A stretch of 40,180 nt of DNA from Gammaproteobacteria bacterium (GTDB taxonomy: Bacteria; Pseudomonadota; Gammaproteobacteria; Ga0077536), in assembly GCA_019747795.1 (NCBI GenBank), contig JAIEQK010000113.1:1-40180 (forward strand), given 5' to 3'. Positions 1 to 8,410 of the stretch are shown here, piece after piece. The notes under the pieces were generated by a model. The model was not told the DNA's origin and ran no database searches. It saw nothing but the letters and a program-made list of their open reading frames with translations. Positions within the stretch are counted from its first letter, which is position 1. Each line of letters begins with the position of its first letter. Position numbers and translations under genes: made by a program.

Positions 1-129
1 CAAGCGCTCAACCAAGCGCTCAACCAAGCGCTCAACCAAGCGCTCAACCAAGCGCTCAACCAAGCGCTCAACCAAGCGCTCAACCAAGCAGCGCTCAACC
101 AAGCAGCGCTCAACCAAGCAGCGCTCAAC
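1..129 (+). repeat. Tandem 12-bp and 15-bp in-frame repeats
   Basis: Seven perfect copies of a 12-bp unit (CAAGCGCTCAAC, 1-84) are followed by three perfect copies of a 15-bp derivative (CAAGCAGCGCTCAAC, 85-129), which has an extra GCA. Both lengths are multiples of three, so the reading frame is kept and reads QALN x7, then QAALN x3. There are no spacers, so this is not CRISPR. The array runs off the left edge of the window, so its true copy number is unknown. Confidence 0.95.
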
Positions 130-201
130 CGGGCGGCTGAGCGCTCCAGCGGTCGTTACCTGGCCGTGGGCGGCCCCGCCAGTCAGGACTCGACGGCCTA
201 G
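1..201 (+). CDS. C-terminal fragment of a QALN-repeat protein (partial)
   Basis: The frame is open from the first base of the window to a TAG at 199-201. It reads seven QALN and three QAALN units, then a short tail with an RYLAVGGPASQDSTA segment. The beginning lies outside the window. I do not recognise a family. Because an istB relic starts within a few bases downstream, this could be the 3' end of a decayed istA-like gene into which the repeat expanded, or an unrelated gene truncated by the insertion sequence. The repeat would form an Ala/Leu/Gln/Asn-rich, probably helical tail if translated. Confidence 0.4.
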   Translation, partial: QALNQALNQALNQALNQALNQALNQALNQAALNQAALNQAALNRAAERSSGRYLAVGGPASQDSTA

Positions 202-216
202 CAGGCGGCCGCACCG

Positions 217-611
217 GTGCTCAACGGGCTGCTGAAGGCCGCGGTCGCCGAGCGCGATGTGCGCTCGGTCAACTACCAGGTGAAAGCCGCAGGCTTCCCA
301 TCTACCTCGACCTGGCCGGCTCTGACTTCCAGGATAGCGCCGTAAACGACGTCCTTGTCCGCAGCCTCCACTATGGCGACTTCATCGGCGAGGCTCAGAG
401 CGTGTTGTTCGTCGGCGGCACCGACATGGGCAAGACCTATCTGGCGACGGCCATCGGATGCCATGCCATCGTCGATGGTTACCGATGGGTTGGGTTCTTT
501 CCACCATCGAACTGGTCAAACTGCTCGAGCAGGAGAAAGCTGCCGGCAAGAGCGGGCAGGTGGATCTATCAGCTGAGCTACGCCGACCCCGTCGCGCTGG
601 AGAGCCGATAA
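217..611 (+). pseudogene. istB: Frameshifted relic of IS21-family istB (transposition ATPase)
   Basis: IstB is the AAA+ helper ATPase of IS21-family transposition. Joined across frames, the translation follows IstB order: an N-terminal LLKAAVAERDVRSVNYQ segment, a DLAG/DFQDSAVNDVLVRSL segment, a Walker A-like GGTDMGKTYLA (usual GGTGTGKTHLA), then STIELVKLLEQEKAAGK and LSYADPV. Reaching all of these needs at least three frame changes, near 298, near 500 and near 560. The Walker A glycine-threonine pair is changed to Asp-Met. The Walker B region and everything C-terminal are missing, with a TAA at 609-611. It is therefore non-functional. The frames and motifs are seen directly; the family call rests on memory of IstB proteins. 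Confidence 0.75.
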
Positions 612-1001
612 GTGAAGGCACTGGGTGCGCTTTGCGCGCAACACGACACACCCTGTCCAGGGACACGAGCCGAAGTGGCGAAGCTAGTCGCTTATGCTCG
701 GCTGCTCTACGTGTCACGCAGCGCGCTAGGTCAGCTCAGGCGCTAGGGACACATGCGAGCTGTAGTGCGGTCATTCAGGTGCGGTCTGAACTTGCCGGGG
801 CCGGATGAATCGCGAAATCAACGAAGCTCGGGCTTCACACACGACGGCGCGTGAACGGCTCGGAAGTGGTCCAACTCGCAGCATGATCGTGAGGCAGACA
901 CGTCGAGCCAGAGGGCTGCACACTCGATCAGTTTGAACGAGAGGCGGGCAATCTAAACGCGGTTGAGCAATCGGGACAGATCGGAGAACGCCGTCTGCGC
1001 G
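612..1001. other. Gene-free stretch after the istB relic
   Basis: No reading frame here has recognisable protein character. It may be further decayed insertion-sequence DNA. No promoter or RNA gene stands out. Confidence 0.5.
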
Positions 1002-1053
1002 CACTAGAAACCCGCCGAGGCAGGTTTCTAGTGGCGAGAACGCAGCGTTCTCG
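1002..1053 (-). terminator. Two tandem hairpins downstream of the PEP-CTERM gene
   Basis: The first hairpin has an 11-bp perfect stem (1002-1012 with 1023-1033) and a smaller GCC/GGC pairing inside the loop. The second has a 9-bp perfect stem (1035-1043 with 1045-1053) and a single-base loop. The pair lies 2 bp beyond the stop of the minus-strand gene at 1056. Neither hairpin is followed by a clear T-tract on the minus strand, so they may protect the mRNA 3' end or act as a cruciform rather than as a classical intrinsic terminator. Confidence 0.6.
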
Positions 1054-1055
1054 GC

Positions 1056-1748
1056 TCAGGCGGCTTTTCGCCGCTTGCAGGCGAGGCCTACCAGAGAGAG
1101 CCCCAGGAGGGCCAGCGAGGAAGGCGCTGGGACTGGGACGAGGCGTGCATTGTCGAACGTTATCGGTGTGTTGCCAGTAATCAGTTGGTTGGTCACGCCG
1201 TTCGCGACCCGATTGTATTGGCCAGCTGTGCCGTTGTTCGCCCAGCGGATCTGACCAAGCACGCCGCTCGTTCCGTACATACTGAACACGTAATTCGTGT
1301 TGGCGGTAAGCGCCAATGCACTACTCAAGTCAAACTCCACTTTGAAGAACGTTCCAGTAGTAGGGTTGGTCACCCCAGTAAGGCCCGTATCCACGACCGC
1401 AGTGTAGTCGCCGACCGACAGTGTCTGAGAGTAGATAGACGTCAGGCTTGCGACACTCGCGAAGTTGCCTGTGAAAACCTCAAACGTAAAGTTACCAATG
1501 TTGCTGGCGTTGGCGGTGGACGTTCCTACTTGCCAGTTGCGCACAGAGCGCAGCACATCATTGGCGCTGACGGTGAAATTGTCGTACACACGGCTGTTGC
1601 CGGAACTGAATTGCCCCGAAAACTGCGAGCCGACTTGCGGCCCCTGAGTGAAGATAGGGACCGCCTGGGCGTGACCGGCGACACCCACAGTGAAAAGAAG
1701 AGCGCTCAGCGCCCGAAGCTTAAATTGTCCTGGCTGGCGATTGTCCAT
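1056..1748 (-). CDS. PEP-CTERM sorting-domain secreted protein
   Basis: A 230-residue exported protein of unknown specific function. It has a Sec signal peptide (about residues 1-29, hydrophobic LRALSALLFTVGVAG core, cleavage after AQA). A Thr/Asn/Ser-rich beta-type body follows. The C-terminal tail from about residue 206 has VPAPSSLALLGL, a hydrophobic helix and a CKRRK basic end. This is the PEP-CTERM tripartite signal, with the P-E-P core varied to P-A-P. Such proteins are cleaved by an exosortase and become surface or EPS associated. No exosortase is in the window, so processing would depend on a distant locus. ATG at 1748 is preceded by an AAGG at about 11 bp. A sigma-54-like promoter lies 58-73 bp upstream, and a double hairpin follows the stop. 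Confidence 0.85.
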   Translation of the reverse strand: MDNRQPGQFKLRALSALLFTVGVAGHAQAVPIFTQGPQVGSQFSGQFSSGNSRVYDNFTVSANDVLRSVRNWQVGTSTANASNIGNFTFEVFTGNFASVASLTSIYSQTLSVGDYTAVVDTGLTGVTNPTTGTFFKVEFDLSSALALTANTNYVFSMYGTSGVLGQIRWANNGTAGQYNRVANGVTNQLITGNTPITFDNARLVPVPAPSSLALLGLSLVGLACKRRKAA

Positions 1749-1805
1749 TGCTGTGGCACCTTCTGAAGAACCTGCATTTTTCGAACGAAACCCTGTTGAA
1801 AATCA

Positions 1806-1821
1806 AGCATTATCCGCGCCA
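1806..1821 (-). promoter_or_regulatory. Sigma-54-like -24/-12 promoter of the PEP-CTERM gene
   Basis: On the minus strand the 16-mer TGGCGCGGATAATGCT matches the RpoN consensus TGGCACGNNNNTTGCW at every fixed position except two. It keeps GG at -24, GC at -12 and the required 10-nt spacing. The implied start site is near 1796, giving a leader of about 48 nt to the ATG at 1748. PEP-CTERM genes in several proteobacteria are known to be under RpoN with the PrsK/PrsR two-component system, which agrees with this placement. No enhancer-binding site was identified. Confidence 0.6.
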
Positions 1822-2606
1822 GTATTTTTTGCTTTCAGTCTATCAATAACTTAGCGCGTCAAACCGGATCGCGGACTGCCATGGAACGAGGAAAATGTAA
1901 AAAATTCAAGAAATTCGGGTCAATGCCCCGCGTATAGCGCCGCAAGATCCCACTCGGTGGTCGTCTACACACGCGCAGTGCCTCCTGACGCCCACCTTTC
2001 TCCCCATGGCCTATGCGCGCGTCGAGACCCCTAAATCTCAAAATATGATTGCCTTACAAGAATGTCGTGAGAAATCGGGGCATTGCCGACACCGGGTTTG
2101 GTAGATTTGAGCACCTCAGGCGGGCCACTCCTCGCGAATCGAGAAGTGTAAAGTTTATTGACGCTTTGGCCTGGCTGAGATGGTCCAGAGCACGACCACG
2201 GCGGCGTCCGCCTGCCGATGTGACACTCATCGATGAATACCGCGAATTAGCCACCCGCTACGCAGCTTCGGCATCATCAGCGAAATGCTGTTCGCGTGGC
2301 TCCGACCAGGGCAGTCCGCGGCAGGTGGTGCTGCCCAACTGCCATTTGCGACTGCACTCACAGTTGGCCCCATGGCGAACAGGGGCTCGGTATGCGGCGC
2401 CTTCGAACGCTGTAAGGCGTGGGTCACCGGGTCATCAGGGATGAGATCATCTAATCCCGCCTCGAGCGTCTAAGTCCGTGCAGTACTTGTCCTGGTCGTC
2501 ATGGAGCTTTGCTAGCCGACGTTGACGAGCATACTGCTTTCGCTTCTCGGTAGCTGGACGGCCGGCAACGTCCAACCGTTTAGGTTCGTTGCCTAAGCAG
2601 TCGACT
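1822..2606. other. Gene-free stretch between the PEP-CTERM gene and the sugar transferase gene
   Basis: About 790 bp lie between the PEP-CTERM promoter and the stop of the minus-strand transferase gene. Several short frames exist on both strands, but none has a recognisable domain, a good ribosome site or coding-like composition. It may hold decayed mobile DNA; nothing specific can be supported. Confidence 0.5.
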
Positions 2607-4250
2607 CTATTTCGCGCCGGTTCTATTCAGTACCGCGGGAATGGTCTTCAACAGAATCTTGAGATCCAGCCATAGCGTCCAGTGGTCGATGTAGTTCATG
2701 TCGAGCTCCATCCACTTGTCGAACGAGATATTGCTTCTGCCGCTGATTTGCCACAGACACGTGATGCCGGGCTTGACGCTGAACCGACGGCGGTGCTGGT
2801 CAACTTCAAAGCCTTCGAAGTCTCTCACCGGCAGTGGCCGCGGACCCACCAGACTCATGTCTCCCAGCAGCACATTGAGCAGCTGCGGTAGCTCATCGAT
2901 GCTGGTCTTGCGCAGGAACTTGCCCAGGCGCGTAATTCTCGGGTCATCCTGGATTTTGAATACCGGGCCATCAACTTCGTTCTGCGCCTCGAGGCTGGCC
3001 TGCAATTGCTCGGCGTCGGCACGCATGCTGCGGAACTTGTAGAGATTGAACAGTCGCTTGTTCCGGCCGAGGCGAGGTTGTACGAAGAAAACCGGGCCGG
3101 GAGACTCCAACTTGACCAGGATCGAGACGACAATAAACAGCGGGGAAAGCAGCAGCAGCAGGACAGCCGCGACCAGAAAATCCAGCACGGCCTTGGCGAC
3201 GAGGGCAGGATGCCCGTACATGCTACCGGTCTGCACTGTAGAGACGGTCACGGTACCCACCTGCTCGACCACCGAGCGGCCTATTTTCAGTGGAAAGGGG
3301 TTGGTACCGAATCGCACGATAATGCCCTGAGCCTCCGCCAGTTCGACGACGCGTCCGATCTTGTCGTACTGAGAGCGCAGCGGGCTGAATACCACGATCT
3401 CATCGAGCACATTGCTGCGCATGAAGTCTTCGAACTGGTTGTAGTTGGCCAAGATTTCCAAACCATCGTGCGGTGGAGCATCATCGTCCCTGTCGTCGAC
3501 GTAGCCAATGAAGCGATAGCCCAACTCAGGCATGGATTTGACCATGTCGACGAACGCCCGGGCGCGGGCGTTGGTGCCGACGACGGCGATGTCCCTAAGG
3601 TTTCTTCCACGCGCTCTGAACCGTCTCAACACTGAACGCATGACCATCCTGGACAGGACCAACATGGCGCTGCTGATGAGCCAGAACATCGCAAGGAAGG
3701 GCAGCGAAATGAGCGAAACCTTGAAGACGAGGCCCACCAGGTACAACAACAGGCTGGCGAACAAGGACGTAACCAGGATATCCAGCGTGACGTTCAGGGC
3801 GCTGGAGAGCCGGTGGGAGCGGTACAGCCCATTCGCTAGAAACAGGAGATGCCAGCAAAAGAGAATCCCCAGCATCAGCAGGAGATTGGCGACTTTGACG
3901 CGCATGGAGAGGAAGGAGTCGAAACTGACATCCGAACCGAACTCGGTGACCTCATACCCATTCCAGGTAGCCAGGCCGAATGCGGTTGCCATGATGATCA
4001 AGTCGACGATCATCATGGATCTCACTAGCAGCCAGCGTTTCGTTGCCATCCCAAGTTCCATGATTCTGATAAACCTGTGTTTTCTCAGGGCTGCCAACCG
4101 TGGTGGCAGGGACTCCGACGTTCGCCGCAAGGCCGCTGGTAGCGGACGCCGGCCCTCGGCGTCTGCGGACCATGGCCCGAGCAGAATTTTATCCGTCTCG
4201 CAATAAGCGTTTCCGAGGACCAGGTATAGGATTGCGACGACAGACACCAT
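2607..4250 (-). CDS. Polyprenyl-phosphate sugar-1-phosphate transferase (EPS initiation, WbaP/GumD type)
   Basis: This inner-membrane enzyme should start EPS repeat-unit synthesis by moving a sugar-1-phosphate from a UDP-sugar to undecaprenyl phosphate. The 547 residues show several N-terminal membrane helices (about 70-200), a Rossmann-like middle domain starting at IAVVGTNARARAF (about 222), another hydrophobic helix at about 355-380, and the C-terminal bacterial sugar transferase domain. That domain has SPGPVFFVQPRLG (383), KFRSM (405), DELPQLLNVLLGDMSLVGPRP (452-472, here broken only for reference) and KPGITCLWQISGR. ATG at 4250 has an AGGA about 10 bp upstream. The first ~60 residues are not typical of the family, and ATG 4061 (MELGMATKR) is a plausible alternative start. 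The gene is divergent from the Wzy-like gene. The sugar specificity cannot be read. Confidence 0.92.
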   Translation of the reverse strand: MVSVVAILYLVLGNAYCETDKILLGPWSADAEGRRPLPAALRRTSESLPPRLAALRKHRFIRIMELGMATKRWLLVRSMMIVDLIIMATAFGLATWNGYEVTEFGSDVSFDSFLSMRVKVANLLLMLGILFCWHLLFLANGLYRSHRLSSALNVTLDILVTSLFASLLLYLVGLVFKVSLISLPFLAMFWLISSAMLVLSRMVMRSVLRRFRARGRNLRDIAVVGTNARARAFVDMVKSMPELGYRFIGYVDDRDDDAPPHDGLEILANYNQFEDFMRSNVLDEIVVFSPLRSQYDKIGRVVELAEAQGIIVRFGTNPFPLKIGRSVVEQVGTVTVSTVQTGSMYGHPALVAKAVLDFLVAAVLLLLLSPLFIVVSILVKLESPGPVFFVQPRLGRNKRLFNLYKFRSMRADAEQLQASLEAQNEVDGPVFKIQDDPRITRLGKFLRKTSIDELPQLLNVLLGDMSLVGPRPLPVRDFEGFEVDQHRRRFSVKPGITCLWQISGRSNISFDKWMELDMNYIDHWTLWLDLKILLKTIPAVLNRTGAK

Positions 4251-5149
4251 CTTTTACATTCCTGACCTGAGCAAAAGTCCGTTCGGGCCGAGTCATCGCC
4301 GGTCGCAGTTCACGGCTGGGCGAATGGTCAAGGACAGCGTCGCCCACTGCGACAGAATCGAAGCCGCCAGTAGCAACGGGTGCTTAGCCGTCAGGGGAAA
4401 CGCTGCAAGAGATTCGAGTTTTCGCGGGCCCTGAATCTTCTGCCCGGGAATCAGGTCCGCAAGCATTCGAACCACGCCGGCGACTTTGCACGTGCGACGT
4501 GCACGCCTGGTGAGAACAATTCCAGGCTCCGTTCTTTCAGGCCCTCGAAGTAGAGCTCCGACCCGATATGGTGCAGGTGCGCGTCTCAACGGGGCACGGT
4601 GGCTTCAGTGCGGGGACGTGCTTGCCTACCGACTATCGAGCGGACGGTCGGCCGGGACCCAGGGTCCTAAACGAACGCCCAGGGATGCCGGTCGAGCAGT
4701 GGCTGGCGACAGGTGAATACGCGAAGAATTGCGGCCCTGGTACAGGGCGGCGTTCGTCTGCGGCGGATATCGGACCTCCATTTGCCCCGGAGCAGAAGGC
4801 TGAGTAGAGTGTCGTCGCCCTTTCCCGCGAACCAGCGGCGAGTCGCTGCGCACTGCGTAGAGCGGTGCCGCAGAGCGCAGCCGGCGACGGCCACGGCAAG
4901 GCGAACACGGATTCTCGGGCCCCATGATTGAGGTCGACACAGACGGTGAACCCCACTGCATTTCGACCTGAGCGCGACGATACCTTGCATGACCGGCAGC
5001 GATCGCCGAGCCTTCCCTGACCGCCCCTGGAACAAGCCCGCGTGAAATCCGAGTCTTGAAGACCACGTTGCGATGAGCGGCGAATCCACACGCACCTTGA
5101 GGGCCATGCCAGCCGGCGGAAGCTGGCCGTTCAGTAATGGACTCGCGTC
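4251..5149. other. Long divergent intergenic region inside the EPS locus
   Basis: About 900 bp separate the divergent transferase and Wzy-like genes. Many overlapping short frames occur on both strands because the DNA is G+C rich, but none carries a recognisable motif. The region must hold both promoters. A partial sigma-54-like GGGCACGG near 4594 lacks the -12 GC. No RNA gene was recognised. Confidence 0.5.
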
Positions 5150-6634
5150 ATGCTGAACCCCTCGATCCAGGCCACGATCACCCCATCCCGCCGCTGGACG
5201 CTCGCGGCACTCTTGTTTTTCTCTCTCATTTCGGCGGGCCTGGTCGTCGGCGATCCTTATTTGAACATGCTTGTTCCCGAGGACATCCCTTCGGCCATAG
5301 CGATATACAACTTCCCGTTCAAGGCGACACTGGCGGCCGGTGTACTGCTTGTGCTGGCCGGAATAGTTGTTGCGTCAGCCGCCCATGCCCGCGAATACCG
5401 CCAGGTGCTGGTCGCAATCCTGATCACTTCCATGCAGATGATCGCCCTCTCTGCCGGCGGCGTAGACCTGTTGGATTTGCTGATCCCTCTGCTGTTTGGA
5501 CTCCTGCTGGCCCAAGCCCTCGCAAATCCATCGCAAACACTGATCTTTTCCGGAGTAGTGTATGCCGCTGTCGCGCTGGTAATCCTCGACCTGCCGTATT
5601 TGACTTCGGACTCCCCGGCACACTTCGTGACATCGCTGCTGAAGTTCCTCCGAAGCGTCAGCCTGGCATTCCTCGTCGTCAACCTGGTACGCAATGAAGA
5701 ATTAGTTCGTACCGCGGTGAAAGCCCTCCTTGTAGTCGGATTCATCAGTGCGTGCATCGGCATTGCGCAGGTTGCTCTTTTCGCCCTGACCGGCGTTCCG
5801 TATGTCATCGTTCCCGATTTGGAGAAGGCACTGAAGCCGACACCAATCGGCTTTCTGCTCAGGGCCCATGGTCTGAATTCCGAGCCGCATGCACTGTCGG
5901 CGTTCCTCCTGACAGCGCTACCGTTCTCGCTCCATTATCTGGTGACGTCTCGTGGATTCCGGCAGATCGTAGGCCACCTCATCGTGTTCAACGTGTTGCT
6001 GCTCGGGATCTTCCTGACCTGGAGCTACGGGGCCATGTTGTCGGCCATGCTGCTCATCGCGCTCTTCCCCATGTATATATGGCCAAGGACGACCCTTCAC
6101 ATAATCGTCGGGATGGCTTTGTTCGCGACATTGCTTTACTACACAGACATCATAGACCTCATCATCGAGGCAATGCGCGGCGAGTACAGCGTCAGCACGG
6201 GCATCTTTCAACGCAAGGGACTGGCAAAGGTAACCATCGAAGAGTTATCGCGATATCCCTGGTTCGGCCGTGGACTGAATTCGATGGAGAAGGTCTCCGG
6301 GAATTATTGGCATTGGCCTCCGCATAACGCCTATCTCCAGGCGTGGGCGTACACGGGGCCGATCGGGTTCATTATCTTCAACGTCGTGATGTTTGGTTAC
6401 ACGACAGGATCATTGCTCCTTGGCTTCCAACGGCAGGGGCCAGGCGAAATTCGACTGAGGTTGTTCTCGATGGCGCTCATCGCCCTGATGTTCTCGATGA
6501 TGGCGGAGCCGCATTTCGATTCACCGACAACTTGGTTCGTGCTTGGACTGACCGAGGCCGCCATCCTGGTGTACTACGCCGAAAATCGTCGGACCCGTCT
6601 GAATCGTTCGGCCCGATACGAGGAATATGCGTAG
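5150..6634 (+). CDS. O-antigen ligase / Wzy-like polysaccharide polymerase membrane protein
   Basis: A 494-residue polytopic membrane protein with about eleven or twelve hydrophobic helices spread over its whole length. Its C-terminal half shows the Wzy_C-type arrangement: a large periplasmic loop containing WFGRGLNSM and the PHNAYLQAWAYTGPIG signature (around 400), followed by further helices. In Wzx/Wzy pathways such a protein polymerises lipid-linked repeat units in the periplasm, and in LPS pathways the same fold ligates O-antigen. The nearby initiating transferase, glycosyltransferases, flippase and export protein favour the EPS polymerase role. ATG 5150 has no strong ribosome site. The gene is followed by a 117-bp gap and a co-directional glycosyltransferase. 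Confidence 0.82.
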   Translation: MLNPSIQATITPSRRWTLAALLFFSLISAGLVVGDPYLNMLVPEDIPSAIAIYNFPFKATLAAGVLLVLAGIVVASAAHAREYRQVLVAILITSMQMIALSAGGVDLLDLLIPLLFGLLLAQALANPSQTLIFSGVVYAAVALVILDLPYLTSDSPAHFVTSLLKFLRSVSLAFLVVNLVRNEELVRTAVKALLVVGFISACIGIAQVALFALTGVPYVIVPDLEKALKPTPIGFLLRAHGLNSEPHALSAFLLTALPFSLHYLVTSRGFRQIVGHLIVFNVLLLGIFLTWSYGAMLSAMLLIALFPMYIWPRTTLHIIVGMALFATLLYYTDIIDLIIEAMRGEYSVSTGIFQRKGLAKVTIEELSRYPWFGRGLNSMEKVSGNYWHWPPHNAYLQAWAYTGPIGFIIFNVVMFGYTTGSLLLGFQRQGPGEIRLRLFSMALIALMFSMMAEPHFDSPTTWFVLGLTEAAILVYYAENRRTRLNRSARYEEYA

Positions 6635-6751
6635 GCGCGAGTGATACACCGCAGAACGGTAAGCGACAGGGCAATCGCGGCACTCGCAGTCGCGCGCGTG
6701 GAGGCAGAGCATTTCTGCCTGTAGGGACGCGCTGCCTCCTCCTATCCATGA

Positions 6752-8017
6752 ATGGCGGTCGATCCGGCTAACGAAGAATCACTCTATGAGCATGACCGAT
6801 ACCGCGCCGTCCCGCGCCTGGCGAATTTGGCTGGATCCCTAACCGTGTCTGACGCGTCTCGGCTCATTCGAGTCATGCATGTTTTCAAATTCCTGCATGA
6901 CGGGGGCACGGAACGGTACATTCATACTCTGATTGCCGGCATGAACCCTGCAATCTATTCATTTTCCATCTGCTGCCTGAACGAACGCGGTACAAAGGCA
7001 GAGCGCTTCGAGAGAGAGAACTGTCCAGTACACACGCTCGGTTTTCGACGCCAAGGCTCTCTCTTCTCGATGGTGCACAACGTGATGGAGATTTTTCGGC
7101 TGGCGCGGCTACTGAAGGCCTGCGAGATAGACGTGATGCATACGCATGACAACTACTCGGCGGTATACGCGCGAATCGCCGCTGTGATCGCGCGAGTGCC
7201 CGTCGTATACGTTACATACCACAGCGATTTCCAATGGCTGGGGGCCGTCCATCGCCGCGTCAACCAGATCATGGCAGCGATAACCACGCGAATATTCGCG
7301 GTCTCTTCGACGGTAAAAAACTCCTCCAGGAAGGCGGACCGCATCCCGGATTCCAAGTATCGCGTCATTTACAACGGCGTCACGCTCGAGCCCAGAACAA
7401 GCGAGCAGCAGCGGCAGCAGTATCGGCGAGAGTGGAATCTCGCCGACGAGGCGCGGATTATCGGCAACATCGGAATGTTCAGCCGGCTGAAGGGACAGGC
7501 GGTATTGGTCCAGTCCTTCGCGGAGCTTGCGCGGGAGTTCCCCGATGTCCATCTGGTGATCGTTGGCAGCGAACGTGAACTCGAGCCTGGCGTAAAGCAG
7601 GAGCTGGAGTCGATTGCCGCCACGTACGATGTGTCTGACCGCGTCATCTTCGCGGGAAGCCGTGATGATGTGCGCATGTTGCTGTACAGCTTCGAGTTGT
7701 TCGTCATGCCTTCGCGCGTAGAGGGTTTCGGTCTGGCGCTCGTGGAGGCCATGGTCAGCGGAGTCCCCGCTATCGTGTCCGACATACCGGCATTCAAGGA
7801 GCTTACAGAAGAAGGGACGTATGCCTTGTTGTTCGAGTCAGGGGACAGCGGGGATTTGCGCGAGAAGCTCCGCTTCGCGCTTACCCACGAGGACGAGATG
7901 GCCGAATGCGCACGGCGAGCCGAGACGCATGCGCGTAGTAGATTCAGCGCCGAACGAATGATCAAGGAATACGAAGACGCCTATGCCGGCGATCTGCGGG
8001 AAAAGGGGTTGCTGTAA
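6752..8017 (+). CDS. Glycosyltransferase, GT4 family (GT-B fold)
   Basis: A cytoplasmic or membrane-associated glycosyltransferase expected to add a sugar to the lipid-linked EPS repeat unit. The N-terminal acceptor domain shows the GT4 glycine-rich loop in VMHVFKFLHDGGTERYI (about 41-57). The C-terminal donor domain has IGNIGMFSRLKGQAVLVQSF, VIFAGSRDDV and the nucleotide-sugar motif SRVEGFGLALVEAMVSGVPAIVSD, including the E-x7-E pair typical of the family. The 421-residue length from ATG 6752 includes about 35 poorly conserved N-terminal residues. GTG 6845 and ATG 6875 are alternative starts closer to the conserved beginning, and no strong ribosome site decides. Donor and acceptor are unknown. 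Confidence 0.87.
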   Translation: MAVDPANEESLYEHDRYRAVPRLANLAGSLTVSDASRLIRVMHVFKFLHDGGTERYIHTLIAGMNPAIYSFSICCLNERGTKAERFERENCPVHTLGFRRQGSLFSMVHNVMEIFRLARLLKACEIDVMHTHDNYSAVYARIAAVIARVPVVYVTYHSDFQWLGAVHRRVNQIMAAITTRIFAVSSTVKNSSRKADRIPDSKYRVIYNGVTLEPRTSEQQRQQYRREWNLADEARIIGNIGMFSRLKGQAVLVQSFAELAREFPDVHLVIVGSERELEPGVKQELESIAATYDVSDRVIFAGSRDDVRMLLYSFELFVMPSRVEGFGLALVEAMVSGVPAIVSDIPAFKELTEEGTYALLFESGDSGDLREKLRFALTHEDEMAECARRAETHARSRFSAERMIKEYEDAYAGDLREKGLL

Positions 8018-8410
8018 CCAGCGGTCGTCGAATCAGCATGGGCGCACACGTTGCAGGTTGACGCAGCAGGCGCTATGGCGAGACGTGTCCGGCGGGAGAG
8101 GCAGCGCCCATCTGCACGACCCCGCATGACGGGGCTGGTGCTTGCGCATGATTCGCGTCGTGGCTGCCGTCCACAGGAGTGACGGTGGGAGATCAAGCGA
8201 CAAGACTGGAGCGTAGCGTGACCTGGCTGAAGGTGCGCAGGCCGGTTGGAAGCTGGCAAAGCGGGGCGGCGTGAGGGGTGGACGGGAGAGGGAGGCGCGA
8301 TTGTCGCCGAGCGGGGACGGCCGTAACCTAGCGAGCAGCGCAGCGAGTGACCCTCCTGATAGTGTTGCAGCGGCCAGCTAGCATTTTTGATTAATCGAGG
8401 GTGGCTCACG
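8018..8410. other. Gene-free gap between two EPS glycosyltransferase genes
   Basis: About 390 bp of G+C-rich sequence with no convincing frame. Only the GAGGG ribosome site at its right end is identifiable. It may carry a promoter for the next gene. No mobile-element remnant was recognised. Confidence 0.5.

Noticed and set aside
1-129. Possible CRISPR array
   Set aside because: The units are contiguous and identical with no spacers, and they keep a reading frame.
2049-2473. Short frames between the PEP-CTERM gene and the sugar transferase
   Set aside because: The translations show no known transposase or other domain and no start signals; they could be decayed DNA, but nothing specific can be supported.
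4590-4606. Sigma-54-like GGGCACGGTGGCTTCA in the EPS divergent region
   Set aside because: The -24 GG is present but the -12 GC is replaced by TC at the required spacing.
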